A stretch of 64,000 bases of DNA, from NCBI GenBank assembly GCA_951230915.1, contig OX579634.1, positions 12,612,725 to 12,676,724 on the forward strand. Direction: 5' to 3'. This document shows, piece by piece, positions 48,910-60,272 of this stretch. Every line of letters begins with the position of its first letter. Positions within the stretch are counted from its first letter, which is position 1. Under the pieces are notes generated by a model. That model had not been told where the DNA came from. It worked only from the letters and a program-made list of their open reading frames with translations, and made no database searches. The position numbers were made by a program, and so were the translations under genes. Source of the stretch: Antitrichia curtipendula. Its lineage: Eukaryota; Streptophyta; Bryopsida; Hypnales; Leucodontaceae.

Positions 48910-50376
48910 CTGCTCAAAAGACAAGAGCAAGTTACTAGGGTTGCAACCAATGATTACCAAACTAATTTATTTCAAGACTAATCAAGGTTCCATAATGAAA
49001 ACGGGAAAAATACAACAAGAATAAATTGCTATGCGTAATACCTACTTATTACCAAGAGCCAAGTGAAGTAGAACTGCTAGTACCATACAAATTTGCTATC
49101 TAGGTACTTTGAAGAAGCTATTTGTCAGCTCTCATATTTTTCAGAGATTGGAAAGTTTGAGGGAAGTCATTTGCAAAAAGAATGAACACATTCTAACAGA
49201 AAGTGAATTTTCTGTGATTTTCAAGGAAAAAAAGGAAGAGGCAACCAAACCCTATGACGGCTATTATCGTCCGCTACAAAGTGCTTCGAAGACAGACGTT
49301 GCAAGCATTTGTGTCCACTGAGCGAGATGCTTCAACCAGAACTGGAAGAAAAACAAAACCCTAAAAATTCAAAGTGCAAAGAAACAAAGAGATTCAGATA
49401 CCATGACTATCATCCTGGCTCCGCAACTCATAGTGCTTTGAAAATAGAGTTCTAAGCAAGCAAAAATTGTGTACATTGAGCGAGATGTTTCAACTAGAAC
49501 TTGGGGAAATGAAACCCAATAGGAACCTCCACCTTTCATCACAAGATGTGAATTTTCAGGCGAGGGAGGCAGGGCGGGGTTGCCTGCCACTTTCCAGGAG
49601 ATAGTAGAATAAGAGATAGTGACATATTTGTACATAAAAAGTCTCAAATGTCGGATTCGCATGGATTCGTGTCTCAGAACGTGTTGAAAGGTGCCAAAGT
49701 TATCGCCAATTTATCAAAATTGACGTTCCATGTTGCTTGCTATGGTGCCCCCATTCAATTGACCCTACAATTGTGGGTAGTACTGTCCAATTTGCCGGCT
49801 CAAACATCGTGGCATATATACCTACTCTCATGCGCTCTTGAAAAGGTCAACTTTGGGTAGCCCTCGCAAGTGGTTTCATTTTAATGAGACATGAATCAGA
49901 ATGCAAGGTTGGAGAGATCCAGTTCATGCCATGTACAGATATATCAGATTGTCATTCAGAATCGAGCTGAGGGCAACAACGAAGCAGCCAACAAGGAGAG
50001 GGAACTCCAACAGGAATTCGATTGCATGACGAGTCACTCTTCTTCGCCTTCGGGACCATTAGTAACTGGATTTGTGCCTTTTATTTACGGTAAGAGCTGC
50101 AAAGATTGGGGGAAATTAGCCTGCCAGTGGGGGTGAGTTGGGATCTTTGTACTGTACAGGGGTGATCTAATATAGCTACAATTCGTTGGGAACAGCGAGC
50201 AAACGTGATAGCAGGACTGTGTTCTGGCCTGAACCAGATCAGAGTTAATCCCCTAGCCAGCCTGCGGTAGCTAGCTAGGAGTCCGTGGAGCTAGGCAGTT
50301 TGGAGGTACGCGTCGTGGGAGCAATTACCATCGACATATAATTGTGGGCACACGACTTGCAGCATTGATTCATTCA
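48910..50376. other. Region upstream of the lectin-kinase pseudogene
   Basis: Open frames at 49109-49321 and 49891-50136 (+) are not recognised. About 49360-49520 contains a repeat of the phrase GAGCGAGATG.TTCAAC.AGAA. The last 200 bp may be the old promoter. Confidence 0.35.
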
Positions 50377-52872
50377 ATGTTTTCTCCAAAGTCAGTTCTA
50401 CGTCTCCTGTTCCTGTTTGCGTTCCTAGCTTCTTTCAGCTTCAGCTGCAGACTGTACGCGAATCACATTCCCCTCTTTCTCGCCTGATTCCCATGGCCAT
50501 TTCTTCACAATTAGTGGAGATGCTGTGTACGATCTCGCCAATCGTTCCTACATCATCAATGTCAGGGCCAGGATGCCTGCTTCCAAAGTGGTCTTGTGGA
50601 GTGATGGTTTATGGGAAGCCGATCCGCATTCGGAATTAAATGCAGCAACTGGGAGAGTGGCTACCTTCAGCACCTCGTTTCCCTTCACGTTCACGACACT
50701 GTGGCTTTGCCTTGGGATAACAGAAACAACCACTTGGACGGGGAGTAGGTTCGGCTTTGCAATTCTCCCTAACGCACCCATGGCTACAATGGATGATACA
50801 GTCTCCCGTTCCGCAGCGTTCGGGGCCTGCACGTCGTATCGACCTGAAACCGATACATTCACTCCTCCAAGATTTGCAGTCCGTGTTGACACAGACTATA
50901 GTCCGATTCACGACCAGGAGCCCAGCAACAACTTCATCAGGGTGGGCAGAAACAGTCCTTATGAATATGACGTCGAAGGGAACACGCACAACCTTTGTGA
51001 CAATGACACGCATTGCACGTATTTCTCCAATGGGAGAACTTTCACGGCTTGGATTGAATTCACAAGCTCATCTCGGATACCGGAAGTCAGGATGGCAAAC
51101 GGATGAAATCCCAAACCCCTTGCAACCTCTGCGCGCTGCTCATGCATTCCCAATTTCGAATTTCCCAAATCGATCGGAGGTGAAGCTAAGTGTTGGTCAC
51201 GTACGTACGTTCTGGGGATCGAAGCTCCGATGTCAACCACAGGGAAGAGCATGAGCTCTTGTCTTGGATCTCCAAATGATGCTTCACTATTGGAAGTTGA
51301 GAGCTAAAAGAGTTGGTATAACTACAGGAGGAGTTCTAGCTAGTTGGAACGATGGCGGCCTTGGTGATCGATTCTCTGGTTCATCTATTCCTTCGCAACG
51401 CCGTGACCCACCGCAGTTACAGTGCATTACGCTGCTCCACAGGACCACACGTGTTCTCGTACAATGAGCTCCGCAAGGCCACTGAGAACTTGGAGGAGAG
51501 AAATCTGCTCGAACGTGGTGGACGTGGTGGACGTGGTGGATCAGGCCGACTTGTTTACAAAGGCTCTTTGGAAGGTGAGAGCAGGAGTTTCAGTGAAGTT
51601 ACACGTGCTGTGGATCCATCTTAGGTATAAGTTCGGAAATGTACACCACCATTACAATTTTTCCCACAATGGGCTTGCTCCCATTTGGTTCATAATGGGG
51701 TAGTTTATCTTATGTGTGGTGGAACGGGAGCCATTTAGGAGCCAATCATGTGTGCAGGCACTTCGTCTCTTCGAAAACGTTGGAAGAATTGTGATTCAAG
51801 AAATTTATAAGGGCACGAAAGTTCCTTGAGTTCTAAATAGGTTAAAGTAGGGCCTCTTCATGAACTAAATGCATTCTCATATGGTTATTTTACCTCTCTA
51901 TATAAGCAATTGTCTTGAGTTGATTCAATTCTTTGCAAAATAAGCAAAGAAGTTTGACTTGTTGAATCCATGTTTGACCTAGGTGGTGGAGTTTTGGTTG
52001 CTGTTAAGCAAATCAATATGTGTGAATGCAAGCAAGCAAAATCCCTCTTTCATGCTAAAGTTGTAAGTCTTGGCCAAATTCAACACCAAAATGTAGTGTG
52101 GTTGCACGGATGGTGTCAAGTAAAAGATAAATTGTTATTGGTGTATGAGTACATGTCCAATGGAACTCTCAATTCACTGGCTTCATGAAAACGATAGCCA
52201 ACAATTACTATCGTTGAAAATGCAACTTTCCATTTCTGAAAGGGTGGGTGCAATCCTAGGATACTTGCATGACAATTGCTTTAGTTGCATTTTGCACCGA
52301 GACATCAAATATAATAATGTGTTGTTGGATGTGGATTTCAAAGCCTATGTGGGAGACTTTGTGGACTTGCTCATTTGATTGATCACAACAAGTTGGACAA
52401 GACCACTTTGGTAGCAGGTACATTTGGCTACATGGCTTGAAAGTTGCCATACATAGGCAAAGCTACAAAAAAATTCGATATTTACAGTTTTGGCATCTTG
52501 GTGTTGGAAGTAGTGTGCGGAAGGCATCCCTTGGATTTGCGGATGGTAGAATCCAAAGATCTTGTGTTGTTGTTCATAGTTTGGCAAGCTCATGAAGGTG
52601 GGTCACTCTTTACATTGGTGGATCCAAAAATGATTCCTAAGGCTTTTCAACCTCCAAACACTTCTATACCTCTTTTATATGAAACCACACATACAACACA
52701 AGTTCCTTCTTTACCATCCAATTCTTACAATTTCAATTGTAGTACCACACCTAAATCATCAATAGATGCGGAAGTGGACTTGAAAATCCAAACAACAAAA
52801 TTATGGTTGATAGTTTGCTTCAATTGGGGTCCCAATTCCAAAGCTCGACGTACCTTCCATAAGATAAGTTAA
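50377..52872 (+). pseudogene. L-type lectin receptor-like kinase, heavily broken
   Basis: Remnant of a plasma-membrane LecRK. Parts in order: signal peptide (ATG 50377, LRLLFLFAFLASFSFSC) ending at TGA 50485; legume-lectin domain in the next frame (ITFPSFSP, then ASKVVLWSDG, FGFAILPNAP, FAVRVDTDY) to TGA 51104; no readable membrane span; juxtamembrane and P-loop (PHVFSYNELRKATENL, RGGRGGSGRLVYKG) inflated by GGACGTGGT repeats at 51521-51546; intron 51575-51982; VAVKQI and HQNVVWLHGW to TGA 52186; shifted frame with [12 protein letters not shown]; another shift at DFG (two extra bases); GTFGYMA then TGA 52438 where Pro of the APE motif should be; IYSFGILVLEVVCGRHPLD to VDPKM. The rest of the C-lobe is gone, followed by a Pro/Ser tail. 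At least five independent lesions, so it is non-functional as a kinase. Confidence 0.9.
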
Positions 52873-53269
52873 TAGATGATTGCAGCATATTCAAGACATA
52901 GGAGAGTATCTTCCATCATGACAATACCCATGCCATCATTGCCAACCACCAAGCCACATGAAATTATCACTCATTGGAATTCTCACAAAGTGTCGACTGC
53001 CTTGAGAACTTTACTTACACCTCCTACTTCCTTGATCTAAATTTCCTTTGAATGACCCTACAAAGTGTGGACTATGATGAATTGGTGATTGACATTGATT
53101 AGTTTTCTTACCACAAGGGCATAATTGATTGCCTTTTTTTCACTAGATCTTTTCTTGTCCAGTAAATAATTCAACATGCCGTGCCATTTGCATGATTTTC
53201 TTTTTTTCCCCAAGCCATGCATTAATATGCATTGTGACAAGCAAAGTACTGCTTCTTTTGAGTGGATAC

Positions 53270-53545
53270 TAAGGTAGGCACCCCAAAAATGGCACCTGAC
53301 CTTAAAGCGCCATCTACAGGCTGTGTACATTTCCAAAATCAGTTATGTACCTATTTGGATGGAGCACTTTCAGAAACAAACTTTGACCCTTAATAACTTT
53401 TGCATACGATGTCCAAATGTCACGTTCTTTGGTGCGTTGGAACCTCCTTTCACTTGCCAACAAGAATATATGAAAATTTGACCAGTCTAATAGTAGTAAC
53501 TAGGCTCAGTAGCAAAAAGTGGCGGTTTTGGGTGTACCCACCTTA
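53270..53545. mobile_element. TAAGGTAG-ended MITE, subfamily 3, copy a
   Basis: The ends are TAAGGTAGGCACCCCAAAAA and GGGTGTACCCACCTTA. Nearly identical to 55946-56222 in inverted orientation. Confidence 0.85.
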
Positions 53546-53900
53546 GTGACATTGAAAGGAATAATTACTTCAGTGGCTGATTGGCCTGAATGAGTCGCTA
53601 AGCTTCTCTCCAGACCATTCTATTTGAAAATCATGGATGGATCTGCAGCTGGGAACGTTGAATGAAGTTGAAGCCATTGTTAAAGCTGATTTTGGCATAG
53701 CTCTTGAAAAGAAGCCGTGTTGTTCAGTGTTCAAAGTGTTAACTGAATTGATAGTCAGAGGATTTATCATGCCCATACCACTTTTTGTTTTTTATATATT
53801 TCATGTATATGAGCTTACTTTTAATATCACGGAGGCTTCTATTTTCCACGTAGTCTTGAACCATTCTGTCAATTTGGTCAGAAACTCATGACCATGGCTT

Positions 53901-54024
53901 CTTTTTTTGGACTTGTATCCTCCCTGTTGGCTTCACTGGAGACGCCAGTTTTTGGAGGGACAAAGTCAAAGAGGTCAGATTTATGACAGTGTGGTGAAAT
54001 TTTGCCCCGCAAAAAAGAACCCTA
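53901..54024. repeat. Dispersed repeat shared with 4352-4478
   Basis: About 120 bp running from TTTTTTTGGACTTGT through TTCACTGGAGA.GCCAGTTTT and GAAATTTYGCCC to CAAAAAAG. The other copy lies in the element at 4042-5120. No ends are recognisable here. Confidence 0.75.
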
Positions 54025-54979
54025 CTCCTGACCTCCCAATATGACCATGTTAATCAGCGTAAGTTACAGGTCATCGATCTTGATGTGGAGGGGACCTCCA
54101 ACTTCTGTAAGCAAGATTGCGAAGCATTTAAGAAGAAGACAACTCAAGGTGATAAGATTACATGTAATCAGGTGTTGTTGTCAATCCCCAAAAGATACAA
54201 TTTGATTCAAATTTCTAATGCAATTAAGAAAAAAAGGATTGAAAGAGGAACCAAATGGAAGGCAACATTTCATAACATTTATTTATGATAACGTCAATGG
54301 TTGTCCAAGTTTACTATCTCTGCTTGGTGCCACACACAATCTACAATGGCAGCACTTGAGACATTGAAACCATGATATGATTAATCCAGCCTCTACATTA
54401 ATCTCACCCTAAATTTAAATTGAAAGAAACATTGACAATCAAAGAGACACTGGCACCGCACTAATGTAGGTGGCTTGAAATGCGACCCTTGTCCTGTAGG
54501 GAGCTTTGAAATGAAACGAAATGGTTCTGAAATGGATTGCCTACTTCTCTTAGTGCATAGTGTTGCATAATTAAGAGTTGTCAATGGATGGAATAAGAGT
54601 CAAGGAGAGTCCATTTCAAAGCCAAAGTATGTCCATTTAATTTTTCGAAATGGGAATCAATTGCCCAATTGCCTTCTTTCAAATGTTAAAAGAACGTACT
54701 AGGATCACTAGTAGAAAAAATAGTGACCAAATTAACAAAAATTCAGCACAAAAGTGCTGATTTTTTTGTTAATTTGGACGTGTTGATTCCGGTACTTTTT
54801 AACATAAAAGTGTTGATGTTTTTATTAATTTTTTGTTAATTTGATCAATATAAAATATTGAAAATAATTTTAAAAAATTCACAACCTTGAAAATTGACCA
54901 TACATAAAATGCCACATAGACATGCCACCTAGGCAATCCCACCACGTTGGCAGATCACCTAGGCAGCCCGCCACATCGA

Positions 54980-55070
54980 TAAAGGGGCACCAACAAGGTT
55001 TGAACCTTGCACTCCTTACTTGGGATGCAAGGTCCAAACTATTGCACCACATACTCATACACATGTACAT
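54980..55070 (-). mobile_element. tRNA-like (SINE-type) promoter inside the CACTA element
   Basis: On the minus strand an A box TGGTGCAATAG (55039-55049) precedes a B box GGTTCAAACC (54997-55006) by about 45 nt, the layout of a pol III internal promoter. No full tRNA cloverleaf or poly-A tail was found. Confidence 0.45.
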
Positions 55071-55130
55071 GTGTGGAGTTTTTAATTTATGTAGTTTATG
55101 TTTTGTTTTTTTCGGTATTTATCAAAGTCA

Positions 55131-55481
55131 GCAGACTTCAGAGGCCATTTAGTAATAGAAAAACAACTTTTTTTCTAAGACTTTGAACTAAGAAAAGTTT
55201 CTAAATCAAAGTATATTTCATCTCCAAAAATCCGTTTGCAATTTAAAGTCTCCAGTCAAAATTTATGAATAAATTTCAGAGAGGGTCTTTTATAATTGTC
55301 AAAAAAAATGTTCAATTCAACCCCTCAGTCTCTGAAATTTATTCATAACTTTTGACTGGAGATTTTAAATTGCAAACGGATTTTTGGAGATGAAATATAC
55401 TTTGATTTAGAAACTTTTCTTAGTTCAAAGTCTTAGAAAAAAAGTTGTTTTTCTATTATTAAATGGCCTCTAAAGTCTGCT
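55131..55481. repeat. Long inverted repeat (hairpin), arms about 150 bp
   Basis: Arms at about 55131-55282 and 55329-55481 are near-perfect complements (for example GAGGCCATTTAGTAATAG against CTATTATTAAATGGCCTC, and TCCAAAAATCCGTTTGC against its inverse). The loop is about 46 nt. Transcription would give a long double-stranded RNA. Confidence 0.9.
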
Positions 55482-55945
55482 AACATTGAAAAATACCAAA
55501 TTGTGGATGATTTAGTTTTGTTTTTTTAAATCACATTATTTATAGAATACTAACCATGGTGATTTTAAAAAATTTCAAAACAAAAAATTACTTGAGATTC
55601 TTGAAAGTCAAAATCAACAAAAAAGAGTGTTGATTTTTTTGTTGATTTAGAGTTGCAGTATCCAAATTAACAAAAAAATTGTTGATTTTGGCAGCTTTTT
55701 ACCAAAACCAACAAAAAATTGTTCAAATGGACAATACAGTATCAGAATCAACAATTTTGTGTAGATGTTTTGTTGATTTGGTCACTGTTTTTCTAGTAGT
55801 GGATCCGTTTAAGTTTAGTAAGGATCGCCATTTAGAAACCTTGTGTGTTACTTTTTGAATGTCGCAGTCTTTGATTTTGGTCAAGCCATGTCTCTTTTCA
55901 GACTGCAAATGAGTGAGTTTTGCAAGACGTAGGATCACAAATACT

Positions 55946-56222
55946 TAAGGTGGGTACACCCAAAACCACCACTTTTTGCTAATGAGCCTAGTTACTACTA
56001 TTAGACTGGTCAAATTTTCATATATTCTTGTTGGCAAGTGAAAGGTGGTTCCAACGCACCAGAGAACATAACATTTGAACATCGTATGCAAAAGTTATTA
56101 AGGGTCAAAGTTTGTTTCTGAAAGCACTCCATCCAAATAGGTACATAACTGATTTTGGAAATGTACACAACCTGTAGATGGCGCTTTTAAGGTCAGGTGC
56201 TATTTTTGGGGTGCCTACCTTA
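55946..56222. mobile_element. TAAGGTAG-ended MITE, subfamily 3, copy b (inverted)
   Basis: The ends are TAAGGTGGGTACACCC and GGGGTGCCTACCTTA. Inverted near-identical partner of 53270-53545. Confidence 0.85.
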
Positions 56223-56638
56223 GGTGCCTATGGCAGAATTCTTTGAAAATTCACAAGTAATTCATAAATGCTCCGAAAAATATGAAACCACTTGTGTTAG
56301 ATTCCCCGCATCATTTTTTCTTTGAGGGAAAAATAAGGGGAAAATATTTTTGGGCATCTGAAAACCATCGAAAAGGGTCCAACAGCCCTTCAAGTGTCGC
56401 TTTTTGAGACCACCCACCTTGCTAGTTGCTACCAGTGAGGAGGTGATATTCTAAGGTCTCCAAAGGACCGCAGAAAGCTGAGAAGATCACAATTATTGGG
56501 ATCTCTTCCACTTTGATGTCATCCCGGCCTCAGCTCCTCTGACCCTTCTTCGCTGCCTCGTCCACTCAGGTGTTCCTTCATGCGCACGCCATTGGGAACC
56601 AGAGAGAGCGGTTCCTCTCTCATGGTACAGTGCATTAG

Positions 56639-56934
56639 TAAGGTAGGGGTCTGTAAAAGCGACCTCTAACACAGAGGTACAATTTACTTTCTTCAATGTA
56701 CCAACATTGTACATTTCAGGAGGGGGTCGCTTTTAGAAACCACTGCATTTCAACTTCAAAAATTTGTAACTAATTTCACAAAGGTCCAAAAAATATGAAA
56801 CGACTTGGATTAGCCATGCCAATTCCATTTCTCTTCCTAGTGAAATTTACTGAAAATGGTTTCAAGGAATTTAGCTTCCCTAAAAATGCAATCAGCTCTT
56901 AAAGGGTTGCTTTAACAGCCTCCCACCTACCTTA
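56639..56934. mobile_element. TAAGGTAG-ended MITE, subfamily 1, copy b
   Basis: The ends are TAAGGTAGGGGTCTGT and CTCCCACCTACCTTA. The body includes CCAAAAAATATGAAACGACT and AATCAGCTCTTAAAGGGTTGC, shared with other subfamily 1 copies. Confidence 0.75.
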
Positions 56935-56956
56935 GTACATGTGCAGCAGTACCAAC

Positions 56957-57213
56957 TTAACCCATGAACGACATGGAGGACATTTTTTGGCCGAGGATGT
57001 TTTTTAGCTGGCGAATGACAAAGAATTTCTCCATGCAAGACAGAAGTACAACTATTCATCCTCCAAATTTTGTGTGTATATGTGAAAAGGGAAGGTCTTC
57101 TATAGTAGCTTGACTTCCAATGAGCTCTTTTGCATTTTCTTTTAAGCTAACGATTCACACGGTACCAAAACAAGTCATTTCCACGGTGACCGGCCCGTCG
57201 TTTTAAGGTTTGA
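56957..57213. mobile_element. Short TTAACCC MITE, decayed copy
   Basis: The left end TTAACCCATGAACGACATG is intact; the right CCCGTCGTTTTAAGG end has lost its TTAA. The body is the complement of 11464-11693. Confidence 0.55.
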
Positions 57214-57548
57214 CCTTGCAATGCCGGACTGGTCACCACGGAAAGCATCCTTTTTTGGTGGGGTGGGAATCACGTGCTTAGAAAAAAAGAAACAAAGAGC
57301 ACTTGTTGGAGGTCAAACTATTGTGCAAGACATTCCCTTTTAAAACACAAACTTCTAAAGATGAACATGTGCATTTCTGTCTTACACAGAAGGGTTTTCT
57401 ATCATCCATCGGACACATTTAGGTTGCCGAGGCATTACATAGTTAATTAGTAGTAGCCCTTGGACACTGAGAACGACAAGAAGTTCACTCAAACAATTGG
57501 CGAAGTAATCAAATTCTATGAAGAAGTGGTGGCTGCTCTTTTTAAGTA

Positions 57549-57842
57549 CCCATGCTCTTAAAAGTGATCAGGACATAAAGGTACACTTTGTTTTCTCCAA
57601 TGTAGCAGCAGTGTACATTTCAAGAGGTGGTCGCTTTCAACAACCGCTACGTTTCAACTTCAAAAATTCATAACTAATTCCACAAAGGTCTAAAAAAAAA
57701 TATGAAACAACTTGGGTTAAATGTCAATTACATTTTTTCCTTCCTTCAAAAATCTACCAAATTTTTTTTCAAAGGAGTTTAGCTTCCGTGAAAAAAGGCA
57801 ATCAGCTCTTTTAATGGTTGCTTTTTAAAAGCAAGCTCCCTG
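57549..57842. mobile_element. TAAGGTAG-family MITE, subfamily 1, ends eroded
   Basis: The body matches 56639-56934 (GTACATTTCAAGAGGTGGTCGC, GAAACAACTTGGGTTAAATG, GCAATCAGCTCTT), but the outer TAAGGTAG motifs are lost. Confidence 0.55.
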
Positions 57843-58005
57843 ATAGCTGAAGCCAAGTTGGGATACACTAGTGTACAATGTGCTGGAAAATATGTGATTG
57901 GGTGATTGATTGATTCATGAGGCTGGTGGCACTGTTCAGCTTCAGCCCATTCCAGCAATCCCCATCATGACACGCACCGACTGATTCTCACTGCAAAAGT
58001 CACCA

Positions 58006-58555
58006 CCAGGTAGAGTTTGCTCTTAAAAGCAACCTTTTAAGAGCTGATTGCACTGGAGGGGAAAAGGTAAAAAGTGTTAAACTCCTTGGAACAATTTATT
58101 TTCAGTAAATTTTCATAGAAAGAAAAAATGGAATTGGCATTTAACCCAAGTCGTTTCGTATTTTTTGGACCTTTGTGGAATTAGTTTCGATTTTTTGAAG
58201 TTGAAATGCAATGGTCACTAAAAGCAACCACCTCCTGAAATGTACATTGTTGATGCATTGAAGAAAGCAAAATGGATCGGGGTGTTAGGGCCAGCTTACA
58301 TGTAAGCCTAGTGGGCAAAGAAAGCAACTAAAAGACAAGAACAGTGCCACCGATGATCGGTAAGCGTGGAAGTAGGAGAGAGAGTTCCATCGATATCAAT
58401 GTATTAGACATTGCAAAAGGGGCATAAAAGCGATTTCTATATTTCGACCATGTTGACTCCACCGACCCACCGATACATGTAAGGAGGCCTTTAGTGGGTC
58501 ACTTTTAGTGCGGGTTTTGCTTTTAGAGCACTTTTGGAACACTCTACTTTAGACC
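58006..58555. mobile_element. TAAGGTAG-family MITE, subfamily 1, split by a nested MITE
   Basis: The left end (CCAGGTAGAGTTTGCTCTTA) and body match other subfamily 1 copies in inverted order. The 3' part (CACTTTTAGTGCGG, then GCTTTTAGAGCA) resumes after the 203-bp insert at 58288-58490. Confidence 0.6.
58288..58490. mobile_element. Tourist-like (PIF/Harbinger) MITE, copy 2
   Basis: 203 bp, flanked by TTA at 58285-58287 and 58491-58493. The ends are GGGCCAGCTTACATGTAAGC and CGATACATGTAAGGAGGCCT. It is the inverted, diverged homologue of 4054-4256, with exactly the same length. Confidence 0.8.
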
Positions 58556-58718
58556 CAATTCATTAGAGCAACTAACTTGTAAAAGTTCTCAGCTGGAGTA
58601 TGGAATTGGACGTAAGTTATGGACTTTTTGGACTTCCGTCTCTGGTGTAGCACCCTCAAAGATATTTAGGTTGGATTGACAGATGGATGGCAAAGCAGAT
58701 CTCAGAAAATGGCACATC

Positions 58719-59102
58719 TAAGGGCTGGTCCGCCTTTTTCGTGTATTTCATTGGAGGGGAGTAATTTTAGTTCATTTTTCAGACCAAAAAAATAGATGAG
58801 GAATCTAACCCAAGTGGTTTCGTATTTTTCCAAGTATTTTTTAATTACTTATGAATTTTCAAACGAGTTGGATCATAGGTCCCTATTTATGACCCTAGGC
58901 CTTCTATAAATGGTTCACTTGGAATTCTAAAGAAAGATGGGGAAAGCAAAGCGAATGATTGGCTCTTGCAATTGATAATGGTTTTTTCCTTGATTCATTC
59001 AATGACTATACATGTCAATTTCAGAACCAACTCATGTCCATTTCACAGCCATTTGTAGGGTTCATTTTTAATGCCCGTTCCATTTCAGAGCCTCCTACCT
59101 TA
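58719..59102. mobile_element. TAAGGTAG-family MITE, subfamily 2, copy d
   Basis: The left end is TAAGGGCTGGTCCGCC and the right end AGAGCCTCCTACCTTA. The body is homologous to 38115-38526 (ATTTATGACCCTAGG, GAATGATTGGCT, TTCAATGACTATA). Confidence 0.7.
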
Positions 59103-59194
59103 ATCCAATTCACGAGCACATTCAATTGCTTCTCTTTATATTTTAATGAGCTACCATATGTCTTTGAAAACCAATCCAATGTTGACTTCAGTGT

Positions 59195-59337
59195 TAAGGT
59201 GGAAACACCCTAAACCGTCCATGTTCCTGATTCTGTCACCATATACCAACAGAGTACATTCTTACTGCAAAAATGTGCACCCTTGGTACATAGTGACAAA
59301 ATTGGATACAGGGACAGTTTAGGGTGTCTTCACCTTA
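59195..59337. mobile_element. TAAGGTGG-ended MITE, subfamily 5 (143 bp)
   Basis: The ends are TAAGGTGGAAACACCCTAAA and (right) TTTAGGGTGTCTTCACCTTA, with a TIR of about 28 bp. The short body contains TTGGTACATAGTGACA against TGTCACCATATACCAA. Confidence 0.8.
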
Positions 59338-60272
59338 TTACAATTATAACTAATTTTGACCGAGCATAGTTATTATTATGAAACACAACATTAAACATGA
59401 AATTTTATTGAATCTTATTGGCAAGTGAAAGAGGATTTCAACACACACCAGCATGCATTATTTAGACATGGTGTGAATAACGTGAAGATACTCATTCCCA
59501 TCCCTCTCCCGAATTTCGTCATGATGTACCAAGGGTGCACATTTTCTTAATAAGAATGTATTATGTTCGTACATCATGATGGAATTGGAAACAGGGTTGG
59601 AAATTGTGTTAGTACATACCTAGTTATAAAGTTGTCAAAAGTCTATTGATAATGAACTTTTCTAATGATCTCTCCAATCAATTTTGTTTTCTTTCATCAC
59701 TTCTTTGTATGTTGAATGCGTCATTTTGTGTCAAATGCAGTTGATAGTGAAATTGCACTAATGTAGTTTTAAAAAATATTTAAGAAATATATTTTTATTA
59801 TTATCCAATGTGACAGTGTCTCAGCCACATCAGCAAGCTAATGTGGTCGATTTCCTACAATCCGGGAACTTGGGGGACCCACAGCTCTCTACATTAGCTG
59901 AATTTCATTTAATGCAACAACTAACTTCTATAATGTTCTACACTAAATTTCTAAAAATTCTTACAACTATTACAAATTCAAATAATTTGCACAAATACAT
60001 TCAGCTGCATTGTATAACTGAAGGTGGAATGGATCAAAGTTTTAGTTTTGAGATATGATTGTGGAAAATGTAAAAAATCCTGTTGAGCATTGTGTCCTTT
60101 GGTTTTGTGTTCCCTTTCCTTTTATCAATGGAAATTGTCCATGTGTTTCAAGAAAAAAAAAAGGGGGAATGGATTGCTTGAGCATAACAAGGCCATTGTG
60201 CTGACCATATGTGATTCTTTGATTGAACACTCTCTTTGCTCACAACAATGGCTGAGGGATTGGATGCTTTTC
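59338..60272. other. Intergenic region
   Basis: No gene recognised. About 59497-59610 contains an inverted pair (CGTCATGATGTACCAAGG and ACATCATGATGGAATTGG) that may be another small element. Confidence 0.35.

Larger units (their letters stand above)
54703..55804. mobile_element. Non-autonomous CACTA-type element with GAT duplication
   Basis: Element 54706-55801 (1096 bp) starts CACTAGTAGAAAAAATAGTG and ends CACTGTTTTTCTAGTAGTG, flanked by GAT on each side (54703-54705, 55802-55804). CACTA termini plus a 3-bp duplication define EnSpm/CACTA. Subterminal regions are full of short TTGTTGATTTGG / CCAAATTAACAA repeats, as expected for transposase-binding arrays. It contains a tRNA-like promoter (54980-55070) and a long hairpin (55131-55481), and no transposase. 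Confidence 0.88.
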
